From positions 1-43,929 of the forward strand of contig NZ_JAAKZX010000068.1 in assembly GCF_011045025.1 (NCBI RefSeq): a stretch of DNA of 43,929 nucleotides, read 5' to 3'. A program made the position numbers and the translations under genes. The notes beneath the pieces are model-generated. The model saw only the letters and a list, made by a program, of their open reading frames with translations, was not told the DNA's origin and did not search any database. Numbering within the stretch: position 1 is the stretch's first letter; the number at the start of each line of letters is the position of its first letter. Positions 6,892 to 14,931 of the stretch are shown here, one piece after another. The DNA comes from Streptomyces ureilyticus (GTDB lineage: Bacteria > Actinomycetota > Actinomycetes > Streptomycetales > Streptomycetaceae).

Positions 6892-8699
6892 GCGAACTCC
6901 CAGGGAACGTACGGGCGTGCGTGCCCGGTGGACGGATCAGGTGGTGCGACGGCCGCCCGGAAGGCCGGGTCGCGGGCCGGAGCCGTCAGGTCGGTGAGTA
7001 CGGGGGTCGCGGTCAGACCGGCCTCGGCCAGCCGCGCCGTCCACTCCTCGGTGGTGCGGCGGGCGAAGCGGGACGCGAGGTCCTCGGCGGCCGTGGCGCC
7101 GACGCCGTCCAGCAGGCGGAGCACCGCCTCGGGGCACGCCCGGGCCTCGGGACCGAGGCACAGATGGCCGTCCGCTGTGCGCAGCGGCCGGTCCAGTGCC
7201 GTCCAGCGGGCCCGGTGCGCGGGACGGGGGACGAGAGCGGCCGCGGAGACCAGGGAGGAGTCGACGCGGCTGCCCCGGCCGGTCGCCTCCCGAGCAGCCA
7301 GCGCGGCCAGCACCCCCTGGGCGCACACCAGCCCGCCGAGCACGTCGGTGAGGGTCATCAGGGAGGGGGCCGGGGGCTGGTCGGCCGGCCGTACCGCCGC
7401 GGCGAGGCCGCTGTGCACCTGGGCGAGGTAGTCGGTGCCCAGAGGCGGCCGGTCACCGAAGGCGTCCCCGAAGCCGGACGCCCAGGCGTAAACCAGAGCG
7501 GGGTGGCCGGGCAGCAGATCGGACGCGTCCAGGCCGAGCCGCGCGGCTTTTCCGGGGGCCCAGTTGTGCAAGAAGACGTCGGCCGCGGCGGTCAGCGCGC
7601 GAACCATGTCCCGGCCCGGCGCGGTGGTGAGGTCGGCCTCGACCACCGGCTTGCCCGCGTTGAGAGCCGAGAACCGGGCCGAGCAGTCTCCTGCCAGCGG
7701 AGGGAGCCAGCGCATCGGGTCGCCACCGGGCGGTTCGACCCGGACCACCTCGGCACCCAGCATCCGCAGGACGTGCCCGGCGAGCGGGCCCTGCACCCTG
7801 CGGGTGGATTCCACCACCCGCAGGCCCGTCAGCGGCAGGACGGCACCGGAGACCGGGACGGCCGGGCGTGGGCCGGGCACGCCGGTCTCCAGGTGCGCCC
7901 GGGCCTTGGGGAACGGCGCCGGTCCCGGAGTGAGGCACCAAGGTGCCGGGCGGACGGCGGGAGCCGGGTCGGAGCCGACCGTGAGGAGACTGACGCCGGT
8001 ATGGTGCGCGGCGGCCCGCAGCTCCGCCAGCGTGCGGCGGCGGGCGGCCTGCCTCAGTTCGTCGGGCAACGGGCAGACGGCGGTGGCGAACCGCTGCTGG
8101 AAGGGCAGCCAGCCGCGGCCGGCGGGCGCGGGGGCCACGCCGAGCCGGTCCCAGAACTCCCGCCACGCCAGGGGATCGAGGGTCTCGACCTCCACGCGGG
8201 CGTCGTCGGACGTCTCCAGGGTCGCCAGGCCGTCTGCCTGGGGTACGTCGAATGGGGTCACCGGCACATCCGGCTCGGCAGCACCGGAGTTGGCACGGGC
8301 CGTCTCGGCGGCGAGGTACTGGCCGACCGCCAGCAGCGCCCCCTGCGCCACCGAGGTCCGCACCTCGCGCAGGTCCAGCCCGCGGGCCCGCGCGATGCGG
8401 AGAGCGGTGACGCCCTGGGCGGCGAGAAGCCCCGCCACGACCGAGGCGTAGTCGACAGCCAGCGGCAGCGGCCCGCTCGTCGCCCGGCCGTGGACCTGCA
8501 TGAGACCGCAGGCGGCCTGTACGGCGCGCTCGTCCGGCAGATCAGCGTTGACCGGACCCGCCCAGTCGACGGTGTACCGCATCGTGTCCCGGCCTGGGCC
8601 GGTCGGATCCCGCGGGCCCGGCGCGGTGTGCCGCAGCAGCCGGTCGGCGATCGTGGCCGCGACGGCCGGCCGGGCCGCGGCGCGCAGGCGCGGTGTCAC
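6888..8699 (-). CDS. CaiB/BaiF-type CoA-transferase, double-length
   Basis: The 603-residue protein is about 1.5 times the usual family III CoA-transferase or acyl-CoA racemase. The C-terminal part (about 288-600) is a recognisable CaiB domain: LTGLRVVESTRRVQGPLAG, LRMLGAEVVRVEPPGGDPMR and GTDYLAQVHSGL, with Asp423 in the position of the catalytic aspartate. The N-terminal part (about 40-260) contains words such as ACGLMQVHGR, REVRTSVAQGALL and AVDYASVVAG that resemble the C-terminal part of the same fold, so it may be a permuted or duplicated half. The role may be moving CoA onto, or epimerising, the acid activated by a neighbouring ligase. The GTG start overlaps the methyltransferase stop by four bases. 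Confidence 0.75.
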   Translation of the reverse strand: MTPRLRAAARPAVAATIADRLLRHTAPGPRDPTGPGRDTMRYTVDWAGPVNADLPDERAVQAACGLMQVHGRATSGPLPLAVDYASVVAGLLAAQGVTALRIARARGLDLREVRTSVAQGALLAVGQYLAAETARANSGAAEPDVPVTPFDVPQADGLATLETSDDARVEVETLDPLAWREFWDRLGVAPAPAGRGWLPFQQRFATAVCPLPDELRQAARRRTLAELRAAAHHTGVSLLTVGSDPAPAVRPAPWCLTPGPAPFPKARAHLETGVPGPRPAVPVSGAVLPLTGLRVVESTRRVQGPLAGHVLRMLGAEVVRVEPPGGDPMRWLPPLAGDCSARFSALNAGKPVVEADLTTAPGRDMVRALTAAADVFLHNWAPGKAARLGLDASDLLPGHPALVYAWASGFGDAFGDRPPLGTDYLAQVHSGLAAAVRPADQPPAPSLMTLTDVLGGLVCAQGVLAALAAREATGRGSRVDSSLVSAAALVPRPAHRARWTALDRPLRTADGHLCLGPEARACPEAVLRLLDGVGATAAEDLASRFARRTTEEWTARLAEAGLTATPVLTDLTAPARDPAFRAAVAPPDPSTGHARPYVPWEFA

Positions 8700-9517
8700 G
8701 ATCGCTCCGGGCCGGGCCGGCGGCCCTGCACCGAGTACAGGACGCTGGATGCGGCGCGGAAGTTCGGGTCCTGCATCAGCCGTCCCACCCGGTCCAGTTC
8801 CTCCTGGGTCATGCCCCGTTCCCTCAGCCGGTCCCGGAGATTGCGAGTGTGGTTCAACTGGAGCCCGAGGCCGGGGTCCTGGGCGTGCCGTACGCCGATG
8901 TGGAGGTGGACGTCAAGGGCGGTCAGCCCCACCGCCCTCAGGGCCGCGGGCGCCTTCCGTCCCCAGTGCGGATCGCCGCCCGCGGCGCGCAGCGCGGCCG
9001 TCTTGGCCCGCAGGAACCGGACATAGAGCGCCTCGGCCTCCGCGTCCGGGGTCAGCAGCGGTGGCTCGTAGGAGGCGTCGATCTCGTCGATCTGCAGCAG
9101 GCCGCCGGGTTTGAGAGCGCGCACCAGTTTGTGCAGGACGGCGTCGCGGGTGGGCAGGTGCTGCAGGACCAGGCGGGCCACCACCAGGTCGTAGGCCGCC
9201 TCCGGAAGCGGGTCCCGGGCCACGTCGAGGGCGGCGACCTCCAGGCCCGGGCCGGGTGCCAGGTCGCGCGGGTCGAGGTCGGTGGCGAGCACCGAGCCGC
9301 CCGGTGCCACCCGGCCCGCCAGCCAGCGCGCGATGCTGCCACCGCCGGCGCCGACCTCCAGGCAGTGCCAGCCCGGGCCGACACCGGCGGCGGCCAGGCG
9401 GGGCAGGGTCACCGGGTCGTAGGCGGCGGCCAGGCAGCGGTGCTGGTCGCGGCTGTGCGTGGTGCCGTTGCCGAAGACCGGGTGGGTGTCCTCCCGGGCG
9501 GGGGCGGGCTGGGACAC
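8696..9517 (-). CDS. SAM-dependent class I methyltransferase
   Basis: The 273-residue protein has the Rossmann SAM site CLEVGAGGGSIARWLA, the acidic strand end LATDLDP, and motif LQHLPTRDAVLHKLVRALKPGG followed by LLQIDEID. This is a methyltransferase-11/25-like fold acting on a small molecule. The GTG at 9515-9517 has GAGGAG at 7-base spacing, so I prefer it; an ATG at 9568 would add 17 residues but has no clear ribosome site. It follows the second ligase gene after a 247-base gap and overlaps the CoA-transferase start. A neighbour-based guess is O-, N- or C-methylation of the cluster product. Confidence 0.8.
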   Translation of the reverse strand: MSQPAPAREDTHPVFGNGTTHSRDQHRCLAAAYDPVTLPRLAAAGVGPGWHCLEVGAGGGSIARWLAGRVAPGGSVLATDLDPRDLAPGPGLEVAALDVARDPLPEAAYDLVVARLVLQHLPTRDAVLHKLVRALKPGGLLQIDEIDASYEPPLLTPDAEAEALYVRFLRAKTAALRAAGGDPHWGRKAPAALRAVGLTALDVHLHIGVRHAQDPGLGLQLNHTRNLRDRLRERGMTQEELDRVGRLMQDPNFRAASSVLYSVQGRRPGPERS

Positions 9518-9764
9518 GGTGTGGCTCCTCTCATCAGAACGCGGCCCGGACGGGCCCGGGGTCGTCATGTACGGCCCGGACTGACCCGGCGGCCGACGCC
9601 GACAGGCTCGATGCGACCGCCCTGCACCCTGCGGGGCGGGCGCGCACCCGGGCGGAAGGCCGGCCGTGCCGCGGTGAGACTCCTCTCACCGGGGAGCGGC
9701 CCGGACAGCACGGCGCCGTCGAACAGCCGCCCGCACAGCCCGGTGCCGTCGTACGACGGCCCGG
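9518..9764. other. Gap inside the left operon with a hairpin
   Basis: This is the largest gap in an otherwise overlapping operon. It holds a perfect 7-bp hairpin (9673-9679 with 9684-9690, loop ctcc) and GC-rich repeated words, but no gene I can recognise. It could attenuate transcription or contain an internal promoter for the last three genes. Confidence 0.3.
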
Positions 9765-11348
9765 TCACGTCCACCGGCCGGTGCCGGCGGGTGCCGTGCC
9801 GGTGAGCTGCCGTGCCAGGGCCGCGCGGCGGACCTTGCCGGTCCCGGTGCGGGGCACCTCGTCCCACGTGAGGACGGCCGGGTCGCGCAGCGCCGGCAGC
9901 CCGTGCGTGGCTTGTTTCCAGGCGTCCGGGTCCAGCCGGCCGTCGGCGGTGACCACGACGGGCAGCGGATCGCCGTCCGGGGCGCCGAGGATCACGCATT
10001 CCAAGGCCTGCGGCAGTCGCTGCTCCAGTACGTCCTCGGTCCGCAGGCAGCTCATACCAGGCAGGGTGTCGGCGGCGCGGTCCAGGATGCTGACACTGCC
10101 GTCGCGGTGGTGCACGCCCATGTCGCCCGTGGACCACCAGTCGCCGACGCGTTTGGCGTCCCAGCGTTCTTGTTCGCCGACGTAGCCCAGGGCGAGGGCG
10201 AGGGTGCGGACGAGGAGCAGGCCGGGACGGCCGCGCGGCACCGGGCTCAGCGTGTCCGGGTCCACCGCGCGCAGCCGGGTCCGGCCCGGCACGGGACGGC
10301 CGAGCCGGCGCGCCGTGGTCTCCGCGTCCGGGGCGAGCGCGGAGCGCCGGGTGTGGAAGCGGAAGGTCAGGGGTCCGGTCTCGGTCTGGCCCCAGCCCTG
10401 CATCCACAGCGGGCGGGCGCGGCGGCTGGCGGTCAGGTACGCGCGCAGGGCTGGCGGGTGCACGGCGTCGTAGGTGCTGATGTAGAGGCGGACGCGCCGG
10501 AAGGGGTTGTCCAGCCGGGTGGTGAGCGGCCGCAGCCGGATGTAGGAGGCGGGCAGGGCCTCGACGACAGTCGGCGGGTGGGCCCGTAGCAGCGGGTCGG
10601 CGGTCCGCGGGTCGTCGCCGGTGAGGATCACGATCCCGGCGGGCGCGAGCGACATGACCACGGCCGTCCAGCAGAAGGTGCGTCCGTGTCCGTACGCGCT
10701 GGCGTTGGCCAGGACGTCGTCCGGGCGGATGCCGATGCCCGGATAGCGCACCGCTTCGAAGCGGGCCAGCTTGTGCACGAGTGTCCGCGTGGAGTGAACC
10801 ACCAGCTTGGGCACGCCGGTCGTCCCCGAGGTGTGATGAATGACCAGCGGTTCGTCGTCGTGGCGCCGCACCGGTACGCAGGGGCGGGACGCGTCCAGCG
10901 CGGCCAGGTGGGCCGCGCCGGGCGCGGCGGAGTCGACGGTGACGACGATCCGGGCCGGTGCGCCGGCGGCGGTGTCCCGGCAACGGGCCAGCACCGCAGC
11001 GGTGGTGATCAGCGCGGCGGGCCGCAGCCGCTCCAGCAGGGTGACGAGGTGCGCGGTGTCGAGCCGGGCGGACAGCAGCGCGGGTACGGCGCCGAGGCGG
11101 ACCGCGGCGCAGGCGAGCAGGTCGTAGTCCCAGTGGTTGTCCTTCACGATCGCCACGCGGTCCCCGGGCCGCACTCCGGCGTCGGCGAGGCGGGCCGCGG
11201 TGGCGCGGACCAGGTCGGCGAGTTCGGTGACGGCCCACCGGGTGCCGGCCCGCGGGGCGATGTCGAAGGGCCGGTCCAGGTGGACCACGGTCCGGGCGCC
11301 GCCTGCCGCCGCCTCGTCGAACAGGGTGCCCATGTCATGCGGTCGCAA
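9765..11348 (-). CDS. AMP-forming ligase (second ANL enzyme)
   Basis: The 527-residue adenylate-forming enzyme shows A3 HHTSGTTGVPKLV (171-183, Lys181), A5 QGWGQTETGP, A7 STGDMG and A10 GTGKVRRAAL with the catalytic Lys. The A8 hinge is unusual: DRAADTLPGMSC replaces the common GRxxDxIxxxGxxI pattern, which may affect the second half-reaction. There is no fused carrier domain. The TTG at 11346-11348 has GGAGGAG at ideal spacing and overlaps the upstream FAD gene by 14 bases; an ATG at 11331-11333 is the alternative but lacks a well-placed ribosome site. Having two ligases suggests two different acids, or activation for CoA and for amide formation separately. The substrate is unknown. Confidence 0.83.
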   Translation of the reverse strand: MRPHDMGTLFDEAAAGGARTVVHLDRPFDIAPRAGTRWAVTELADLVRATAARLADAGVRPGDRVAIVKDNHWDYDLLACAAVRLGAVPALLSARLDTAHLVTLLERLRPAALITTAAVLARCRDTAAGAPARIVVTVDSAAPGAAHLAALDASRPCVPVRRHDDEPLVIHHTSGTTGVPKLVVHSTRTLVHKLARFEAVRYPGIGIRPDDVLANASAYGHGRTFCWTAVVMSLAPAGIVILTGDDPRTADPLLRAHPPTVVEALPASYIRLRPLTTRLDNPFRRVRLYISTYDAVHPPALRAYLTASRRARPLWMQGWGQTETGPLTFRFHTRRSALAPDAETTARRLGRPVPGRTRLRAVDPDTLSPVPRGRPGLLLVRTLALALGYVGEQERWDAKRVGDWWSTGDMGVHHRDGSVSILDRAADTLPGMSCLRTEDVLEQRLPQALECVILGAPDGDPLPVVVTADGRLDPDAWKQATHGLPALRDPAVLTWDEVPRTGTGKVRRAALARQLTGTAPAGTGRWT

Positions 11349-12705
11349 CGGTCTCCTCCGCTCGGTCGGGGCCGGCCGGGGTGTTCCGTCCGAGCCTGCT
11401 CAGGACGCGGGACGCGGCCAGCGCGCCCGCCCGCACGGCTCCTTCGGAGGCGGGCCGCAGCATGAGCCAGTCGCCGGCGTACTCCACGGCGCGCGTCGGC
11501 CGGGACAGGAAGCCGGCGCGTTCGTGCAGGGCCTGGGGTGTGGCTTCCGGCAGGCCGTGGCGGAAGGCGTGCACGAGACGGTGGCGGCAGGCGTCGCCGA
11601 TGCCCGGGACATAGCGTTCCGCCATGCGGACGAGGAGGTCGGCGGCCTCGTCGGGAGGGGCGTCCAGCAGCTCGGGGACCCGGCGCGGACCGGCCACGAG
11701 GGTGACCAAGCCCCGGCCGACGGGGGCCCGGCCGGGATCCTTGGCGTGGTCGACGACGACGCCGGAGAGCACGTCCTCCTCGGCGGCCGGGGTGAGCAGG
11801 ATGTGCACCGGCCGCCGGGCGGCTGGGGCGAGAGGGCGGTCCAGCAGGCAGCTGACCTTCATCATGGGCGTGAAGGTGCAGGCGGTGAGGAACGGCTGCT
11901 CGTCGGCGGGGGCGTCCGGGCGGAGGGCCGCCGCGACGGGTGCCGGTACGGCGAGCACGGCGGCCCGCGCGGTGACCTGCCCGTCGTCGAACCGCAGTAC
12001 GGCGTGCCCGCCCGCGTCGGTGACCTCGCGTACGGCGCGGTCGGTGACGACCTCGGTGCCGGTGGCCAGCCGGCGGGCCAGGAAGTCCATGCCGTCGCGG
12101 TAGGTGCGCCAGGCGGCGGGGGAACCGGCCTCCAGCAGCAAGCTGACCATGGGGGCAGCCGTCGACCGGGCGGTGTCCCAGCCGAAGAAGCAGCTGGCGA
12201 CCGGCTGGAAGAGGTAGTCGTGCAGGTCGCGGTGGTAGCGGGCGGACACCTCCCGCACGGTGGCGGCGCCCAGCGGGCTGTGCTCGGGACGGTCGCCGTC
12301 GAATCCGGCGCGGCGGCGACCGGTCCAGGCGGAGAAGGCGGCCAGGTCGAGCCGCGCCCGGGCGGACAGGCCCGCTCCGGTGACCACGGCCGTGCTCCCG
12401 CCGACGCCCAGGTGGGCGCGTCCGCCGCGCCAGACGGCGACCGCGCCGCCGACCCGGGGCACGTCCGCGGGAGTGACGCGCAGCCGGCGCAGCAGCTCCC
12501 AGGTCGCGCGGTAACCGCGAGACGGGACCTGCTCGGCGCCCGTGTCCACGGTCCAGCCCTCGTGGCGAATGCTGCGCATCCGGCCGCCGACCTGCGGCAG
12601 TTGCTCGTACACCCGGACGGCCAGCCCGGCGCGGCGCAGTTCATGGGCGGCGGTCAGACCGGCGATGCCCGCGCCGACGACGGCGACGTCGATTTCGGGC
12701 TTCAT
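11335..12705 (-). CDS. FAD-dependent amine oxidase / protoporphyrinogen-oxidase-like enzyme
   Basis: The 456-residue flavoprotein opens with the dinucleotide-binding fold VAVVGAGIAGLTAAHELRRA (GxGxxG at 11-16), an acidic strand end (VYEQ) and GGRMRS, the signature of the monoamine oxidase, phytoene desaturase and protoporphyrinogen oxidase group. A C-terminal FAD segment (ALAASRVLSRL) is present. There are no membrane helices. Its ATG overlaps the stop of the UbiA gene (ATGA) and its end overlaps the ligase start, so the three are made together. I infer oxidation or desaturation of a prenylated or ring intermediate. The substrate cannot be told. Confidence 0.8.
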   Translation of the reverse strand: MKPEIDVAVVGAGIAGLTAAHELRRAGLAVRVYEQLPQVGGRMRSIRHEGWTVDTGAEQVPSRGYRATWELLRRLRVTPADVPRVGGAVAVWRGGRAHLGVGGSTAVVTGAGLSARARLDLAAFSAWTGRRRAGFDGDRPEHSPLGAATVREVSARYHRDLHDYLFQPVASCFFGWDTARSTAAPMVSLLLEAGSPAAWRTYRDGMDFLARRLATGTEVVTDRAVREVTDAGGHAVLRFDDGQVTARAAVLAVPAPVAAALRPDAPADEQPFLTACTFTPMMKVSCLLDRPLAPAARRPVHILLTPAAEEDVLSGVVVDHAKDPGRAPVGRGLVTLVAGPRRVPELLDAPPDEAADLLVRMAERYVPGIGDACRHRLVHAFRHGLPEATPQALHERAGFLSRPTRAVEYAGDWLMLRPASEGAVRAGALAASRVLSRLGRNTPAGPDRAEETVATA

Positions 12706-13676
12706 CGGGCGGCTCCCGTTCCGACGACGACGTTTGCCACGGTCATCAGCACCACGCTCAGCCTGTGCACCGCGAAGCCCGTCCGGCGGGCGGTCATGAT
12801 GTCGCCGCGGACGAACCCGGTCAGGTACTGACGGGCCCGCAGCGCGGTCGCCGGCAGCATCAACAGCACGAACCACCAGGGGGCCACCCCGGTGGCCGAG
12901 GCGACCGCGCCGATGAGGAACTCGGCGACCGACAGGGCTCCGATGAAGACGGCGTTGCCCCGCTCGGAGACCAGGGCGGCCACGGTCGGACGGCCCACGG
13001 CCCGGTCGCCGGCCACGTCGTTGGTGTTGGAGTAGACGCCGAACATCAGCGGTCCGAACCCGAACAGCACCGCCTGCACCATCAGGAAACCGGAGAAGCC
13101 CCCCGTCACCAGGCCGTACGGAACGATCACCAGCACGGCACCGAGGGCGACCAGGAACACCTCCTGGAAACCGTGGTAACTGATCTTCAGGCCGTACGAG
13201 TACTGCAGCGACACCGCGAACAGCGCGCCCGCCGTCACCAGCGCCCACAGCGGGTGGTGCGGCGCGAGCGCGGCGGCGCCGGCCCAGAGCACCGCCCCGG
13301 CCGCCGCGCAGACCCAGGCGAAGCGCAGCGCCTGGGGAACCGTCAGCGCCCCGGCGACCAGGGGTTTGCGTGCCTTGTTGCGCAGCGGGTTGTCAGGACC
13401 GTAGTTGGCGAGGTCGCTGCCGTCCCGGAACCCGGTGACGTCGTCCAGGGCGACCATCGCCATGAGGACCGCGACTTCGCCGGCCAGGAACACGGCCATC
13501 ACCAGTGCCTGCCGGGCGGTGAAGGCGCCGGCCGGGAACAGCGCGGCGGTCAGGGCGAGGAAGATGCCGAGGTAGTAGTCGTACACGTCCAGCTTGCCGA
13601 GCCGCGCGTAGGCGCGCAGCCGGCTGTGGCCGTGGGCGGTCGCGGCGGGACTGCCGGCCGCGATGCTGTCCGTCAT
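12702..13676 (-). CDS. UbiA-family membrane prenyltransferase
   Basis: The 324-residue protein has about eight to nine hydrophobic segments and would sit in the membrane, moving a prenyl group from a polyprenyl diphosphate to an acceptor. The second aspartate motif NDVAGDRAVGR (D220, D224) and the YSYGLKISYHGFQE word are typical. The first motif departs from the common NDxxDxxxD: at 77-85 it reads L-D-D-V-T-G-F-R-D, so Asn and the middle Asp are Leu and Thr. Metal-diphosphate binding may differ, or D79 may substitute. No isoprenoid-supply genes are in the window. Acceptors of the family include aromatic acids, quinone precursors, glycerol phosphate and phosphoribose; a sugar- or cyclitol-derived acceptor would fit the neighbours. 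Confidence 0.85.
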   Translation of the reverse strand: MTDSIAAGSPAATAHGHSRLRAYARLGKLDVYDYYLGIFLALTAALFPAGAFTARQALVMAVFLAGEVAVLMAMVALDDVTGFRDGSDLANYGPDNPLRNKARKPLVAGALTVPQALRFAWVCAAAGAVLWAGAAALAPHHPLWALVTAGALFAVSLQYSYGLKISYHGFQEVFLVALGAVLVIVPYGLVTGGFSGFLMVQAVLFGFGPLMFGVYSNTNDVAGDRAVGRPTVAALVSERGNAVFIGALSVAEFLIGAVASATGVAPWWFVLLMLPATALRARQYLTGFVRGDIMTARRTGFAVHRLSVVLMTVANVVVGTGAAR

Positions 13677-13739
13677 GGGTGACCTCTTGGGTGTCTGCGT
13701 CCAAAGGGGGAGTGCCGCTCGCCCGGGCAGCGGGATGGG

Positions 13740-13791
13740 CGAGGCGGGCGGTCGCGGGTCAACGGTGTTCGAGGCGGGCGGTCGCGGGTCA
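13740..13791. repeat. 22-bp direct repeat, 30-bp period, over an aminotransferase stop
   Basis: Bases 13740-13761 are repeated exactly at 13770-13791. The second copy contains the stop codon of the leftward aminotransferase gene (13789-13791), so the repeat looks like a duplicated gene end. It lies in the 112-base gap before the UbiA gene. Confidence 0.7.
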
Positions 13792-14931
13792 GCTGCGCTC
13801 GGTGGCGAAGGCGCACACGAGGTCGGCGACGTGCTCGACCTGTGCGTCGGTCAGCAGGTGGTGCACCGGAAGGGCGAGATGGCGGCGGGCAGCCTGTTCG
13901 GCGCGCGGCCAGCGGGCACCGGGCGACGCGTAGGGGGCGAAGGCACGGTGGGCGGGCAGGGGGCACGGATAGTAGACGTGCGTGGCCACCCCCGACTCGG
14001 TCAAATGGGCGCCGAGGCCGTCCCGGTCCTCGGCCAGGACCGTGTACACGTAGAAGCACCGGCCGTCCCTGCCGGGCGGCGGCGGGACCACACCGCGGCC
14101 GGCCAGCGGCGTGAAGCGCTCGGTGTAGTACGCGGCGATCTCCGCCCGTCGCGCCAGCCGCGCCGGGAAACCGGAGTAGCGGTACGTCTGGAAGGCGGCC
14201 TGGATCTCATCGAAGCGGCTGTTGAGTGCGACGGTGTGGTGGACGAACCGGCGACCGGCGTACTGGCCGTGGTTGCGCAGCATCCGCACTTTCTCGCCCA
14301 GTGCCGGGTCCCGGGTGACGACCACGCCGCCCTCGCCGGGCATGCCGCAGGTCTTGACCTGCACGAAGGAGTAGAGCCCCGCCTCGCCCCACAGCCCGGC
14401 CGGGACGCCCCGAAGCACGCCGCCCTGAGCGACCGCCGAGTCCTCCAGCAGGCGCAGTCCGTGCCGCCGGACCAGTTCGGCGAAGCGTGGCATGTCGGCC
14501 ATGACGGAGAACATGTGAGCCGGCATCACCACCTTGGTCCGCTCGGTGACGAGCCGCTCCGCCTCGTCCGGGTCCATGGTCATGGTGTCCGGCCGAATGT
14601 CGGCGAAGACCGGTATGGCCCCGACATCGACCACCGAGGCGGCCAGGGGCGCGCAGCCGAACGCCGGCACGATGACCTCGTCACCGGGACCTACGTCCAT
14701 GGCCCGCAGCACCAGCGAGAGCGCCGACGTGCCGCTGGAGCAGGCGACCACGTCGGCGGCCCCCAGGTCCTCGCGCATCAGGTCCTCGAAGGCGGCGGTG
14801 CGCCTGCCCAGGATGAACCGCTGCTCCGGGTCGAGGCCCACCTCGCGGACCAGCCCGATCAGTGCGGAGCGGTCGGCTTCGAAGAGGGCGGGAGGGAAGA
14901 ACGGGACGGTGGAAGGGAGCGATGCGGTCAT
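13789..14931 (-). CDS. DegT/DnrJ/EryC1-type PLP aminotransferase
   Basis: The 380-residue fold-type I aminotransferase is of the sugar/cyclitol aminotransferase family, which converts a keto sugar, ketocyclitol or related ketone to an amine using Gln or Glu. Visible features are SSGTSALSLVL (PLP phosphate site, about 65-75), EDSAVAQGG (163-171, the cofactor Asp region) and YSFVQVKTCGMPGEGG with the Schiff-base Lys193. In place of the usual Asn after the Lys there is Thr. The ATG overlaps the stop of the next aminotransferase gene (ATGA). The two paralogues differ substantially, so they are likely to act on different ketones or form a heterodimer. Confidence 0.87.
   Translation of the reverse strand: MTASLPSTVPFFPPALFEADRSALIGLVREVGLDPEQRFILGRRTAAFEDLMREDLGAADVVACSSGTSALSLVLRAMDVGPGDEVIVPAFGCAPLAASVVDVGAIPVFADIRPDTMTMDPDEAERLVTERTKVVMPAHMFSVMADMPRFAELVRRHGLRLLEDSAVAQGGVLRGVPAGLWGEAGLYSFVQVKTCGMPGEGGVVVTRDPALGEKVRMLRNHGQYAGRRFVHHTVALNSRFDEIQAAFQTYRYSGFPARLARRAEIAAYYTERFTPLAGRGVVPPPPGRDGRCFYVYTVLAEDRDGLGAHLTESGVATHVYYPCPLPAHRAFAPYASPGARWPRAEQAARRHLALPVHHLLTDAQVEHVADLVCAFATERS

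Noticed and set aside
6723..9026. 767-residue open frame on the plus strand
   Set aside because: It runs antisense to the CoA-transferase and ligase genes, which have clear motifs. There are no motifs and a biased composition.
9518..9568. Methyltransferase start at the ATG at 9568
   Set aside because: It has no ribosome site at the right distance, whereas GTG 9517 has GAGGAG. It is kept as an alternative only.
9565..11238. 557-residue minus-strand frame overlapping the second ligase
   Set aside because: It is Arg/Pro-rich in the wrong frame of the ligase gene; only the ligase frame carries family motifs.
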